Assembly: GCF_014180715.1 (NCBI RefSeq)
Contig: NZ_JACEFC010000008.1
Coordinates: 5,509 to 65,539, forward strand
DNA: 60,031 nucleotides
Direction: 5' to 3'
DNA from: Nocardioides stalactiti
GTDB lineage: Bacteria; Actinomycetota; Actinomycetes; Propionibacteriales; Nocardioidaceae
A program made the translations under genes and the position numbers. The stretch's first letter is position 1, and each line of letters begins with the position of its first letter. Positions 27,678-37,970 of this stretch are shown here, in pieces. The notes beneath the pieces are model-generated. The model did no database searches. It saw only the letters and a program-made list of their open reading frames with translations, and was not told where the DNA came from.

Positions 27678-27758
27678 GGGAGCCTCCTGGGTGCACCCCC
27701 ACGGTAGACCTGAGGCGCCGGGCGCGCGTCCGGTTCGGTCCGACCGGATCCGCGTCGT

Positions 27759-27764
27759 TAGGCT
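27759..27764 (+). promoter_or_regulatory. -10 element of glyS
   Basis: TAGGCT lies 50 bases before the glyS start, giving a 5' leader of about 40 bases that contains the AGGAG site at 27801. It lies within the divergent region shared with the cyclase gene. Confidence 0.45.
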
Positions 27765-27813
27765 GACCACTCACAGACCGGCAGCCAGCCGGCCGACCCC
27801 AGGAGTGCACATC

Positions 27814-29211
<1,398 letters not shown>

Positions 29212-29237
29212 CCGCCGGCGACTGACAGAATGTGCCT

Positions 29238-29984
29238 GTGACCCCTGTCTCATCCGTGTCCTCGATGGTCCAGCGCGCCGGCGCGGCCGTCCTCGGAAGC
29301 GTCCTCGCCGCCGGCCTCCTGGTCGGCTGCAGCGACTCCCAGGACTCCGCCGACGACGACCCGAGCGCCGGGTCGACCGCCGACGCCAGCGAGCCGAGCG
29401 AGCCGACCGAGTCCGCCGACGCCACTCCGAGCAGCTACCTGCCGGTGCCCGAGGGCGTGACCCTCACCGAGCCCGGCACCTCTCTCGGGTTCGGCGAGAC
29501 CGGCACCATCGCCTGGCGGCCGCGGCAGGACACGGTCGTGGCCCTCGACCTGACGGTCGACCGGATCGACAAGACGTCCTACAAGGAGTCCTTCGAGGGC
29601 TGGGTCATCACGCCCCAGATGAAGGGCCAGGTGCCCTACTTCGTCCGCGCCACGGCGACCAACGTCAGCGGGGCGGCGATCGGCGACCTGCTGGTGCCGC
29701 TCTACGCGCTGTCCGACGGCACGAGCATGTACGAGCCGCTGTCCTTCCGCGAGGAGGCGTTCGAGCCGTGCCCGGGCGGCGAGCTGCCCGAGAAGCTCAA
29801 GCCCGGCAAGACCGCCGACCTCTGCCTGGTCTACCTGCTGCCCGAGGGCCTGGCCCTCAGCTCGGCCGCCTTCGACCTCGTCGGCGAGCTCGCGCCGGTC
29901 ACGTGGAGCGGCGAGATCACCGCGATCGAGAAGCCGAAGAAGGACAAGAAGAAGGACGAGAAGAAGGGCGAGCAGCAGGGGTGA
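29238..29984 (+). CDS. Lipoprotein of unknown function
   Basis: 248 residues. Signal peptide with lipobox LVGC (Cys31), then an Asp/Ser/Thr/Glu-rich linker of about 40 residues, then a beta-rich domain (ALDLTVDRIDKTSYKESF, VPYFVRATATNVSG, KTADLCLVYLLPEG). A pair of cysteines (FEPCPGG, DLCLVY) may form a disulfide. The C-terminal 18 residues are strongly Lys/Glu-rich (KPKKDKKKDEKKGEQQG). CAGAAT sits six bases before the second GTG (29238), favouring it over the GTG at 29232. The stop overlaps the dusB start (GTGA). Confidence 0.75.
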   Translation: MTPVSSVSSMVQRAGAAVLGSVLAAGLLVGCSDSQDSADDDPSAGSTADASEPSEPTESADATPSSYLPVPEGVTLTEPGTSLGFGETGTIAWRPRQDTVVALDLTVDRIDKTSYKESFEGWVITPQMKGQVPYFVRATATNVSGAAIGDLLVPLYALSDGTSMYEPLSFREEAFEPCPGGELPEKLKPGKTADLCLVYLLPEGLALSSAAFDLVGELAPVTWSGEITAIEKPKKDKKKDEKKGEQQG

Positions 29985-31135
29985 GCAGCCCCGGCTCCAC
30001 TGTGCCGTACCCGGGCCTGGACCTCGGGTCGCTGCACGTCCCCACCCCGGTCGTGCTGGCGCCGATGGCCGGCATCACCAACGCCGCCTACCGCCGGCTC
30101 TGCGCCGAGCACGGCGCCGGGCTCTACGTCTGCGAGATGATCACCAGCCGGGGGCTGGTCGAGGGTGACCCGACGACCCGGCGGATGCTGGTCTTCGACG
30201 AGGCCGAGCAGGTGCGCTCCGTCCAGCTCTACGGGACCGACCCGACGTACGTCGGGAAGGCCGCCGAGATCCTCTGCGACGAGTTCGGCGTGGCCCACAT
30301 CGACCTCAACTTCGGCTGCCCGGTCCCCAAGGTCACCCGCAAGGGCGGCGGCGGCGCGCTGCCGTGGAAGCGGGGCCTGCTCGCGCGGATCCTCGAGGAG
30401 GCGGTCGCAGCCGCGACGCCGTACGACGTGCCGGTGACGATGAAGACCCGCAAGGGGCTCGACGACGACCACCTCACCTACCTCGACGCCGGGCGGATCG
30501 CGCAGGAGTCCGGCTGTGCCGCGATCGCCCTGCACGGTCGCACCGTCGCGCAGGCCTACTCGGGGGAGGCCGACTGGGACGCCATCGGTGCGCTCGTCGA
30601 CCACGTCGACATCCCGGTGCTCGGCAACGGCGACATCTGGGAAGCCTCCGACGCGCTGCGGATGGTCGAGCAGACCGGTGTCGCCGGGGTCGTCGTGGGC
30701 CGTGGCTGCCTGGGCCGCCCCTGGCTGTTCCGCGACCTGGCGGCCGCGTTCGGCGGCACCGCGGTCACCACGCTGCCGACCCTCGGCGAGGTCGCCACGA
30801 TGATGCGCCGGCACGCCGAGCTGCTCGTCGAGCACATGGGGGAGGAGCGGGGCTGCAAGGAGTTCCGCAAGCACGTGTCGTGGTACCTCAAGGGCTTCGG
30901 TGCGGGCGGTCAGCGGCGGCGCGACCTCGGTCTCGTCGACACCCTCGCCGACCTCGACCGGCTGCTCGCCGAGCTCGACCCGGACGAGCCCTACCCGGTC
31001 TCCGAGCTGGGCGCTCCCCGGGGTCGCCAAGGGTCTCCGCGGAACAGGGTCGTGCTGCCGGAAGGGTGGCTCGACGACGCCGACGGGGCCGACTTCCACC
31101 TCCAGGAATCGGTCGACGAGACCACCGGAGGGTGA
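29981..31135 (+). CDS. dusB: tRNA-dihydrouridine synthase
   Basis: 384-residue Dus-family FMN enzyme that reduces uridine to dihydrouridine in tRNA D-loops. TIM-barrel motifs: LAPMAGITNAAYR (FMN site), YVCEMITSRG, SVQLYGTDP, the catalytic Cys in NFGCPVPKVTRKGGG, VTMKTRKG, ALHGRTVAQAY and VLGNGDIW, ending VVGRGCLGRPWLF. The GTG overlaps the lipoprotein stop, so they are co-transcribed. Closest to the DusB branch by these motifs. Confidence 0.94.
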   Translation: MSSPGSTVPYPGLDLGSLHVPTPVVLAPMAGITNAAYRRLCAEHGAGLYVCEMITSRGLVEGDPTTRRMLVFDEAEQVRSVQLYGTDPTYVGKAAEILCDEFGVAHIDLNFGCPVPKVTRKGGGGALPWKRGLLARILEEAVAAATPYDVPVTMKTRKGLDDDHLTYLDAGRIAQESGCAAIALHGRTVAQAYSGEADWDAIGALVDHVDIPVLGNGDIWEASDALRMVEQTGVAGVVVGRGCLGRPWLFRDLAAAFGGTAVTTLPTLGEVATMMRRHAELLVEHMGEERGCKEFRKHVSWYLKGFGAGGQRRRDLGLVDTLADLDRLLAELDPDEPYPVSELGAPRGRQGSPRNRVVLPEGWLDDADGADFHLQESVDETTGG

Positions 31136-31141
31136 CTCAGG

Positions 31142-31237
31142 CCACGGTAAAGACACGCCGTGGGGATTCGCCAGGCCCAATGTCGTGTGTTCTAGTGGTT
31201 CTTCGTGCCCGATGCCACCCCGGTGGATCGGGCACGT
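31142..31237 (+). promoter_or_regulatory. Structured region between dusB and the SH3/M15-like gene
   Basis: The first stem pairs ccacgg (31142-31147) with ccgtgg (31158-31163). A second, strong hairpin pairs gtgcccgat (31207-31215) with atcgggcac (31229-31237), with an inner ccacc/ggtgg. A TCTAGT box at 31191-31196 could be a -10, which would place the second hairpin in the leader of the downstream gene. No U-run follows, so a classical terminator is unlikely. No known riboswitch consensus was recognised. Confidence 0.5.
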
Positions 31238-31268
31238 GACAGAGAAGCGAAAGCAAAGGAATCAGCGC

Positions 31269-32138
31269 GTGGCAGGCAATCACAGCCACAAGCGGGAGAC
31301 CGCGCGACGCAGGCCTCGGGCAGCGTTCATCGCGGCCCCCTTGGCAGTTGTAGCAACCGGTGTCGCAGTGTCGGCAGGCGTCGCAGGGTCCGGCCCTGCC
31401 CAGGACCTGCTGACCACCGACGCCTCCGTGGCGGCCAGCTTCGTCGGCGGTGACGCGCCCGAGCGCCAGCTCGTCGTGTCGCGCGGCGGCGGCGAGCGCG
31501 GCACCGTCCAGGAGAAGAAGGCGCCGCTCAGCGCCGTCGACAAGCTGATGACCGACAAGGCCGTCACGGCTGCGGTCAAGGGCGCGGACAAGAAGCTCTG
31601 GACGACGACCACCCTCAACCTCTGGACCCGCCCCGACGGCAAGGCCAAGAAGGTCGGCGAGCTCGACAGCAGCGAGAAGGTCCTCGTGACCGGTCGCAAG
31701 GCCAAGGGCCGCGAGGAGGTCGTCCTCGACGGCAAGGCCCGCTGGGTCACGGCCGGCTACCTGAGCGCCGAGAAGCCGTTCGCCCTCGGTGGCGACTGCA
31801 CGAACGGTTCCTCGGTGCCGTCAGCGGTGAGCCCGAACATCCAGAAGGTCCACCAGGCTGTCTGCGCCGCGTTCCCCGAGATCACCGCTTACGGCACATT
31901 CCGCAGCGACGGCGAGCACTCCCAGGGCATCGCGGTCGACATCATGGTGTCGGGCGAGCGCGGCTGGCAGGTCGCGGAGTTCGTCCGCGAGCACTACGCC
32001 GACCTCGGTGTCAGCTACGTCATCTACTCCCAGAACATCTGGTCGGTCGAGCGCTCCGGCGAGGGCTGGCGGGGCATGTCGGACCGTGGGTCCGCCACCG
32101 CCAACCACTACGACCACGTGCACGTCACGACGTACTGA
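31269..32138 (+). CDS. Exported SH3-domain protein with M15/VanY-like C-terminal domain
   Basis: 289 residues. A basic N-terminus and hydrophobic segment (RAAFIAAPLAVVATGVAVSAGVAG) export or anchor it. An SH3b-like domain spans ~115-170 (LWTTTTLNLWTRPDGKAKKVGEL ... RWVTAGYL). The C-terminal domain has GTFRSDGEHSQGIAVDIMV and ATANHYDHVHVTTY, giving the His/Asp and HxH ligand pattern of D,D-peptidase-like M15/VanY folds. It probably binds or trims peptidoglycan. AAGGA six bases before the GTG sets the start; the frame is open upstream but overlaps dusB. Confidence 0.8.
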   Translation: MAGNHSHKRETARRRPRAAFIAAPLAVVATGVAVSAGVAGSGPAQDLLTTDASVAASFVGGDAPERQLVVSRGGGERGTVQEKKAPLSAVDKLMTDKAVTAAVKGADKKLWTTTTLNLWTRPDGKAKKVGELDSSEKVLVTGRKAKGREEVVLDGKARWVTAGYLSAEKPFALGGDCTNGSSVPSAVSPNIQKVHQAVCAAFPEITAYGTFRSDGEHSQGIAVDIMVSGERGWQVAEFVREHYADLGVSYVIYSQNIWSVERSGEGWRGMSDRGSATANHYDHVHVTTY

Positions 32139-32204
32139 CCGCTCGTTCCGGAAGGCATCCTCATCGGCCTCGCCGAGGAGCTGGGCGGCACGTGAGCGCC
32201 GCGC

Positions 32205-33425
32205 TCAGCGCACGACGACCGTGATCGTGCCGATCTCGATCCGGCGACCGTCGGCCTCGATGGTCAGCCGGATCGTGTTGGTGCCGGGTACGGTCGCGTT
32301 CCACGAGCGGCCGTAGTTCGGCCCCTCCTCCCAGTCGTCGAGGACGAGGGACGGGCCGGAGACCTCGCCGGCGAGGGTGCCGATGCGCTTGCCGTGGCCG
32401 TAGGCCCAGATCGTCGAGCCGACCTCGAGCCGGATGGTCGCACCGGCGCGCACCTCGGCGTCGGTGAGGCCGCGGTAGTCCCCGCCGGGGTCGCTCGAGT
32501 TCACGTCGACCGCCACCTCGTCGGCGGGCCCCTCGGGCGCCGCGACGGTGGTGATCGTGACCGGGTCGCCCGGGACCAGCAGGGTGCCGGGCCCCGGCTC
32601 GACCTCGAGAACGAAGTCGGTGGGGAAAGCCGGACGCTTCTCGGTCACGGTCTCGATCCGGAGCCCGGCCGCCTCCAGCCGGCGACGGTAGTCGGCACCG
32701 TTGCGGCTGCCGAGCCCGGGGACGGCCACCCGGTCCGGCACGATCCTGATCCACGACAGGATCTCCTCCACCCGCTTCCGGGTGGCCGCCTCGGCCCGGT
32801 AGGACGCGTCCTCGGACGGCAGGTGGACGGTGCCCGAGCAGCGCCGCGGGACGCGGGTGCCGCCCTGGGTCTGGGGCTCGGTGCAGGTGATCTCGTCGCG
32901 CTCGGCGGTGACGCCGTCGATCTCCACGGTCGCGGCGGGGGCGAACATCTCCTCGTTGACCCCACGGTCGATCCAGACGTTGTCGAAGACCGGCGCACCG
33001 AGCCACAGGCACGACTCGATGGCGCCGACGTCGATCACCACCGTCGGCCGTTCGGCCGTGCCGCACCGCAAAGCGTTGGTCGCCCACGTCTCCGGGACGG
33101 CGATCGCCGACTGGCCGATGCCGACGAGGCGGGTGCCGGGCGGGACGACATCGGGTGCGGGATCGGGGGTGGTGCTGGCCGCCGGCAGGTCGGGTCGGGC
33201 CGGTCGGCCGGGCCCGTCGCCGGGCCGGGTCGCCAGGGCGGTGCCGCCGACGACCACGCCGACGGCGAGCGCCGTGGCCGCGACCCGGGTCGTCGTACGA
33301 CGCCGGCGGAGCCGGTCGGCCCCGTCGACCATGGCCGTCACCGGGGCCGGGCCGACGACGACCCGCGCGGCGGAACGGTCGAGGAGGTCGGCGAGGGCGG
33401 GCTCGTTGTGATCAGGGTCGGTCAT
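32205..33425 (-). CDS. Membrane protein with PASTA-like segment, partner of SigE-type sigma factor
   Basis: 406 residues from the ATG at 33425, overlapping the sigma-factor stop by four bases (ATGA). A cytoplasmic N-terminus of ~45 residues precedes one transmembrane helix (VAATALAVGVVVGGTALA), then a Pro-rich linker. Outside are a Cys-containing domain (CGTAERP ... SCLWLG ... CTEPQ ... CSG) and a PASTA-like segment (VPGLGSRNGADYRRRLEAAGLRIETV) followed by a beta domain. The topology and coupling suggest an anti-sigma or sensor role, but the N-terminus has no zinc-binding HxxxCxxC motif, so that role is inferred from position alone. Confidence 0.72.
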   Translation of the reverse strand: MTDPDHNEPALADLLDRSAARVVVGPAPVTAMVDGADRLRRRRTTTRVAATALAVGVVVGGTALATRPGDGPGRPARPDLPAASTTPDPAPDVVPPGTRLVGIGQSAIAVPETWATNALRCGTAERPTVVIDVGAIESCLWLGAPVFDNVWIDRGVNEEMFAPAATVEIDGVTAERDEITCTEPQTQGGTRVPRRCSGTVHLPSEDASYRAEAATRKRVEEILSWIRIVPDRVAVPGLGSRNGADYRRRLEAAGLRIETVTEKRPAFPTDFVLEVEPGPGTLLVPGDPVTITTVAAPEGPADEVAVDVNSSDPGGDYRGLTDAEVRAGATIRLEVGSTIWAYGHGKRIGTLAGEVSGPSLVLDDWEEGPNYGRSWNATVPGTNTIRLTIEADGRRIEIGTITVVVR

Positions 33426-33931
33426 GGGGCACCTCGGAGCTCGGTCAGGTCGGGGTCGGCAGCCAGGGCGGTGAGCGCGCGGGACAGCCGCGACTTCACG
33501 GTCCCGGGCGCCACGTCGAGGACGACGGCCATCTGCTGCTCGGTGAGGTGGGCGTAGTAGCGGAGCACGACGGCCGCGCGCTGGTCCGGCGTGAGCCGGC
33601 TCAACGAGCGCGCGATCGCGTCGGTGCCGTCGACTGCCTCGAACGCGTCGTCGTAGGTCTGCTCGGGGAGGTCGGCCACCGGTCGCTCCTGCGTCCAGCG
33701 CCGCCGGCGGGCCGAGATGAAGGTGGTGAAGAGGACGCGGTGCACGTAGGCGTCGCGGTCGTCCGCACGTCGTACCTTCGACCAGCTCGCGAGGCACTTG
33801 GTGAGGGCCGCCTGCGCCACGTCCTCCGCCTCGGCGTGCGAGCACCCGAGCAGGACGGCGGACCGGACCAGGTGGGGCCACCGGGACGCGACGAAGTCGC
33901 TGAACTCCGCGTTCCTGCCGTTTCGGTCCAC
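33422..33931 (-). CDS. SigE-family extracytoplasmic-function sigma factor
   Basis: 169 residues, the standard size for the actinobacterial SigE/SigL-type ECF subfamily. Region 2 is FSDFVASRWPHLVRSAVLLGCSHAEAEDVAQAAL. Region 4 is LSRLTPDQRAAVVLRYYAHLTEQQMAVVLDVAPGTVKSRLSRAL, with the helix-turn-helix at its end. GAGGAT six bases before the GTG start predicts a leaderless mRNA. Coupled to the downstream membrane protein, it probably responds to an envelope signal. Confidence 0.92.
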   Translation of the reverse strand: MDRNGRNAEFSDFVASRWPHLVRSAVLLGCSHAEAEDVAQAALTKCLASWSKVRRADDRDAYVHRVLFTTFISARRRRWTQERPVADLPEQTYDDAFEAVDGTDAIARSLSRLTPDQRAAVVLRYYAHLTEQQMAVVLDVAPGTVKSRLSRALTALAADPDLTELRGAP

Positions 33932-34032
33932 GCCACCATCCTCGACCGCACCGATGCCTCCTGCCCGTCAGACGCTCGAGGAAGCCCCCGAGGTTCCGAT
34001 CGGCCCGAGCGGATCTGCGACGACCGGTCGGG

Positions 34033-35286
34033 CTAGACCAGGCGGGCGTGCCAGTCGACGGCGGAGGCGTCGGTCAGGGACGCGACCTGGTCGATGACGA
34101 CGCGAAGCCGGGCGGCATCGTCGGGGGCGGCGTGCCAGTCGGCCCGGAACGCCTCGTCCAGCTCGGCGGGGGCCTGCTTCCAGACTGCCTCGACCAGCTC
34201 GGCGAGGAGCTCGCGCTGTCGCTCCTGGAGGGCGACCCGGTCGTCGGCCTGCATGACGTAGTACGCGGCGACGCCCTTGAGGACCGTGATCTCGGTCCAC
34301 GTGTCCTCGGGGATGACCAGGTCGGCGCGGTAGCGCACAAACGGGCCGTCGCTCGCTGCGAACGTCGCCTGCTGGACCGCGCCGCAGAAGCGGCCGATGA
34401 GGTCGCTGGTGAGGTTCTTGAGCGCGGCCAGGCTGCCGCGGGTCCCGTCGTACGACGACCGCGGCCAGCTGCCGATCGACTGGAGGCGCTCGAGCACGGC
34501 GTCGAGCGCGGCGTCGTCGACGTCGGGGGCGTACCAGGACCGCACCGTGTGCCAGACCGCGTCGCGGTCGAGCCGGGTCAGGTCGATCCGGCCGGCGACC
34601 GTCCCGTCCTCGACGTCGTGGACGGAGTAGGCGACGTCGTCGGCGAGGTCCATGACCTGCGCCTCCACGCAGCGCCGTCCCGCGGGTGCGCCGGCGCGGA
34701 GCCAGTCGAACGCCGGTCGGTCGTCGTCGTACACCCCGAACTTGGCGCCCTCGCGGGTCATGCCGTCGCTGTGGACGCCACCGGGGACGGGAGCCTCGCT
34801 GAGCGGCCACGGGTACTTGGTGCAGGCGTCGAGCGTCGCGCGGGTCAGGTTGAGCCCGGCCCCGGGCGTCTTGGCCTCGAGCCGGGTCAGCAGCCGCAGC
34901 GTCTGGGCGTTGCCCTCGAACCCGCCGCAGTCGACCGCGAGCCGGTTGAGCGCGCGCTCTCCGTTGTGGCCGAACGGCGGGTGGCCGAGGTCGTGGGCGA
35001 GCGCCGCGGTCTCCGCGATGTCGGGGTGCGTCCCGAGGGCGCGGGAGAGGTCCCGGGCGATCTGCGCGACCTCGAGGCTGTGGGTGAGCCGGTTGCGGAC
35101 GAAGTCGTCGCTCTGCGGTCCGACGACCTGGGTCTTCGCGGCCAGCCGTCGGAACGAGGCGGCATGCACGACGCGCGCCCGGTCGCGCTCGAACGGCTTG
35201 CGCTCGGGGGCGTCGACCCGCTTCGGCGGCTCCGGCACGATCCGCTCGCGGTCGGCCTCGTCGTACCGCGCCTCGACCGTCTCCAC
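34033..35286 (-). CDS. dgt: Deoxyguanosinetriphosphate triphosphohydrolase-like protein (HD domain)
   Basis: 417 residues. The family hydrolyses dNTPs to nucleosides and triphosphate. The HD-domain metal site is visible as RLTHSLEVAQIAR, AHDLGHPPFGHNGERALN and later MDLADDVAYSVHD. The frame is open for another ~640 codons upstream, but that region is the complement of dnaG. The GTG at 35286 has TAGTGT seven bases upstream and gives the usual N-terminus ahead of RARVVHAASFRRLAAKTQV. It is divergent from dnaG across 75 bp, a typical actinobacterial arrangement. Confidence 0.93.
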   Translation of the reverse strand: METVEARYDEADRERIVPEPPKRVDAPERKPFERDRARVVHAASFRRLAAKTQVVGPQSDDFVRNRLTHSLEVAQIARDLSRALGTHPDIAETAALAHDLGHPPFGHNGERALNRLAVDCGGFEGNAQTLRLLTRLEAKTPGAGLNLTRATLDACTKYPWPLSEAPVPGGVHSDGMTREGAKFGVYDDDRPAFDWLRAGAPAGRRCVEAQVMDLADDVAYSVHDVEDGTVAGRIDLTRLDRDAVWHTVRSWYAPDVDDAALDAVLERLQSIGSWPRSSYDGTRGSLAALKNLTSDLIGRFCGAVQQATFAASDGPFVRYRADLVIPEDTWTEITVLKGVAAYYVMQADDRVALQERQRELLAELVEAVWKQAPAELDEAFRADWHAAPDDAARLRVVIDQVASLTDASAVDWHARLV

Positions 35287-35361
35287 CCGCCGGACACTAC
35301 CGGCCGAGCCGCGTGTGGATGCCCCACCCCGACGGTAGGAGGCTGCGCCTAGGATCGCCGC

Positions 35362-37236
35362 ATGGCAGGCCGGATCCGCGACGAGGACATCGACGCGGTG
35401 CGTGAGAAGGCCCGCATCGAGGACGTCGTCTCCGACTACGTCACCCTCCGCAATGCCGGGGGCGGATCCCTCAAGGGCCTCTGCCCCTTCCACGACGAGA
35501 AGTCGCCGTCGTTCAACGTCCGCCCCGGCCGTGGATTCCACTGCTTCGGCTGCGGGGAGGGCGGTGACGTCTTCGGGTTCCTCATGAAGATCGACGGCTT
35601 GACGTTCATCGAGGCGGTCGAGCGGCTGGCCGACAAGTGCGGCATCGAGCTGAGGCGGATCGAGGGCGGCGACGACGACCGGCCGAAGGGCCCGCAGCGG
35701 CGGCGGCTGATCGAGGCGCACGCGGTGGCCCAGCAGTTCTACGCCGAGCACCTGGTGACGCCCGACGCGGTGACGGCGCGGCAGTTCCTGGGGGAGCGCG
35801 GCTTCGACCAGGCAGCGGCGGAGAGGTTCGGCGTCGGCTTCGCGCCGCGCGACGGCGAGGCGCTCTGGCGCCACCTCCGCGACCGCAAGTTCAGCCTCGA
35901 CGAGGTCGTGGCAGCGGGCCTGGTGGCCGTCGGCCGCAGCCCCTACGACCGGTTCCGCGGCCGGCTGCTGTGGCCGATCAGGGAGACCAACAACGACACC
36001 ATCGGCTTCGGTGCGCGCCGGATCTTCGACGACGACAAGATCGAGGCGAAGTACCTCAACACCTCCGAGACGCCGATCTACAAGAAGAGCCACGTGCTCT
36101 ACGGCGTCGATCTCGCGCGTCGTGAGATGGCGCGCTCGTCGCAGGCGGTCATCGTCGAGGGCTACACCGACGTGATGGCCTGCCACCTGGCCGGCGTGCC
36201 GACGGCGGTCGCGACGTGCGGAACGGCCTTCGGCGAGGACCACGCCAAGGTGCTGCGCCGGCTGCTGGCCGACCACGAGGAGTTCCGCGGCGAGGTGATC
36301 TTCACCTTCGACGGTGACGCCGCCGGTCAGAAGGCCGCGCTCAAGGTGTTCCAGGGCGACCACCAGTACGTCGCCCAGACCTACGTCGCGGTCGCACCCG
36401 ACGGCATGGACCCCTGCGACCTGCGGATCAAGCAGGGCGACGCAGCGGTGCGTGAGCTGATCGCGACCCGCCAGCCGCTGTACCGGTTCGTGCTCGCCAA
36501 CGTCGTCGGCCGCTACGACCTCGACCGGGCCGACAGCCGCGTCGACGCGCTGCGCGAGGCGGCCCGGCTCGTCGCGAGCGTCCGCGACCGGTCCAAGGTC
36601 GACGCGTTCGCCCGCGAGCTCGCGGGGCTGGTCGGGGTCGACGTCGAGGAGGCCCGGACCGAGGTACGACGCGCCGTCGCCCGTGGCGCCAGGGCGGAGA
36701 GCCGCGGCGCGTCCGCCCCCGAGACCGTCGAGGCGCGGCCGGCCCGGTCCGACGTACCGGACCTGCGCGACCCCCGCTTCGGCATCGAGCGGGAGACGCT
36801 CAAGCTGGTCCTCCAGCACCCGATCGCCATCGGGCGCACCACCGCCGACATCGGCGCCAACGACTTCACCCACCCCACCTACCGCGGGGTGTGGGCGCTC
36901 GTCGAGGCGGCGGGCGGTCCGGCCGCCGGCGACGGCGACCCGGGCTGGGTGAGCAAGGTCCGTGACGCCGCGACCGACCCGGCCGTCTCCTCGGCGGTGA
37001 GTGCGCTGGCGGTGGAGCCGATCCCCTCGGCCAACGAGCCCGACGCGGCGTTCGTGGCCCACCACGTGTTCCGGCTGCTCGAGCTCACGACGCTGCGCCG
37101 GATCGCGGAGCTCAAGTCGCGGCTCCAGCGCACCAACCCGGTCGAGCAGGCCGTCGACTACAACAAGATGTTCGGCGAGCTCGCGGCACTGGAGCAGCAC
37201 CGCCGGACCCTCCGCGACCGGATCGTCAGCTCGTGA
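35362..37236 (+). CDS. dnaG: DNA primase
   Basis: 624-residue DnaG, which makes RNA primers at the replication fork. The zinc-binding domain shows CPFHDEKSPSFNV and CFGCGEGGDVFGF (C-x2-H ... C-x2-C) near residues 40-72. The RNA polymerase core and TOPRIM part include FRGRLLWPI, VEGYTDVMACHLAG, and FDGDAAGQKAALKVF. The C-terminal helicase-binding region ends near residue 620. TAGGAT lies six bases before the ATG. Its last codons overlap the next gene's GTG. Confidence 0.96.
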   Translation: MAGRIRDEDIDAVREKARIEDVVSDYVTLRNAGGGSLKGLCPFHDEKSPSFNVRPGRGFHCFGCGEGGDVFGFLMKIDGLTFIEAVERLADKCGIELRRIEGGDDDRPKGPQRRRLIEAHAVAQQFYAEHLVTPDAVTARQFLGERGFDQAAAERFGVGFAPRDGEALWRHLRDRKFSLDEVVAAGLVAVGRSPYDRFRGRLLWPIRETNNDTIGFGARRIFDDDKIEAKYLNTSETPIYKKSHVLYGVDLARREMARSSQAVIVEGYTDVMACHLAGVPTAVATCGTAFGEDHAKVLRRLLADHEEFRGEVIFTFDGDAAGQKAALKVFQGDHQYVAQTYVAVAPDGMDPCDLRIKQGDAAVRELIATRQPLYRFVLANVVGRYDLDRADSRVDALREAARLVASVRDRSKVDAFARELAGLVGVDVEEARTEVRRAVARGARAESRGASAPETVEARPARSDVPDLRDPRFGIERETLKLVLQHPIAIGRTTADIGANDFTHPTYRGVWALVEAAGGPAAGDGDPGWVSKVRDAATDPAVSSAVSALAVEPIPSANEPDAAFVAHHVFRLLELTTLRRIAELKSRLQRTNPVEQAVDYNKMFGELAALEQHRRTLRDRIVSS

Positions 37237-37715
37237 GGCGCCCTCGGCTCGAGGGCATGGCCCGGGGGGAGCGCCTGCTGGCCTGGGCCTCCACCGCGGG
37301 CGACGTGCTCGTCGGCGGCACCCGCGAGGCCCTCTACCTCCCTGACCGGGACCCGTCCCGGCTGCCGTGGCAGGAGGTCGCGACGGCCGACTGGGACGTC
37401 GACGAGCGCGTGCTGCGGGTCGTCGAGGTGGGGAGCTTCGGTCAGCCGCAGCCGCAACACCTCCTCGAGCTCACCGAGCCTGACCGGCTGCTCGCCCTGG
37501 TCCGGGAGCGGGTCACCGCCAGCATCGTGGTCCAGCGCCACGTCGCGATCCGCGGACGGCTCGGGGTCCGCGTCCTCGGCCGCCGCGCGCCCGGTGGTCA
37601 CGGCCCGATCGCCTGGCTCGTGGAGTACGACGCCGGTCTCGACCCGGACGACCCGGACGTCGCCGCCCAGGTCGACGAGGCTGTCACCGCCGCGCGCGGT
37701 GACGTGGGGGAGTAG
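37233..37715 (+). CDS. Conserved hypothetical protein linked to dnaG
   Basis: 160 residues; the GTG overlaps the dnaG stop (GTGA). It has an N-terminal beta-rich part (AWASTAGDVLVGGTREALYLPDRDPSRLPWQEVATADWD) resembling a PH-like fold, and a helical C-terminus (LVRERVTASIVVQRHVAIRG ... VAAQVDEAVTAARG). No signal peptide or enzyme motif is seen. The function is unknown; placement after dnaG recurs in Actinobacteria as far as I recall. Confidence 0.8.
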   Translation: MRRPRLEGMARGERLLAWASTAGDVLVGGTREALYLPDRDPSRLPWQEVATADWDVDERVLRVVEVGSFGQPQPQHLLELTEPDRLLALVRERVTASIVVQRHVAIRGRLGVRVLGRRAPGGHGPIAWLVEYDAGLDPDDPDVAAQVDEAVTAARGDVGE

Positions 37716-37740
37716 GTCCGCGCCCGCACGGCGAGTCCGA

Positions 37741-37771
37741 TTTCATCGGCGCGCACCGTCCTTGCTAATCT
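37741..37771 (+). promoter_or_regulatory. Probable promoter of tRNA-Asn
   Basis: TAATCT at 37766-37771 is a good -10 element about 30 bases before the mature tRNA. A weak -35 (TTCATC, 37742-37747) lies 18 bp upstream. Confidence 0.5.
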
Positions 37772-37801
37772 GTGCGGGCGCTCGGCTGATGCTGGCGCCG
37801 G

Positions 37802-37874
37802 TCCCCTGTAGCTCAACTGGCAGAGCATTCGGCTGTTAACCGGAGGGTTGTTGGTTCGAGTCCAACCGGGGGAG
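37802..37874 (+). tRNA. tRNA-Asn (GTT)
   Basis: 73-nt cloverleaf. The acceptor stem TCCCCTG pairs with CGGGGGA, discriminator G. The D-stem is GCTC/GAGC, the anticodon stem TTCGG/CCGGA with loop CTGTTAA (anticodon GTT at 37835-37837), and the T-stem GTTGG/CCAAC with TTCGAGT loop. CCA is not encoded. Confidence 0.97.
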
Positions 37875-37879
37875 CAAGT

Positions 37880-37920
37880 GAAGGGCCTCTGAACCGCGGA
37901 GACGCGGTCGGGGGCCCTTC
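37880..37920 (+). terminator. Terminator hairpin after tRNA-Asn
   Basis: gaagggcc (37880-37887) pairs perfectly with ggcccttc (37913-37920), and an inner accgc/gcggt stem stacks in between. There is no clear U-run, as is common in high-GC actinobacteria. Confidence 0.75.
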
Positions 37921-37970
37921 GTGCGTGTCCGGTCCGGATGTCGTCGCACCGCGCGGGTAATGCAACCCCT

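Noticed and set aside
31142..31237. ydaO-type c-di-AMP riboswitch
   Set aside because: The stems are present but the conserved core segments of that class could not be matched by eye.
35287..37200. Long leftward reading frame extending dgt to about 1,055 codons
   Set aside because: It is the complement of dnaG; a -10 box and GTG at 35286 define the true start, and the extension has low-complexity shadow composition.
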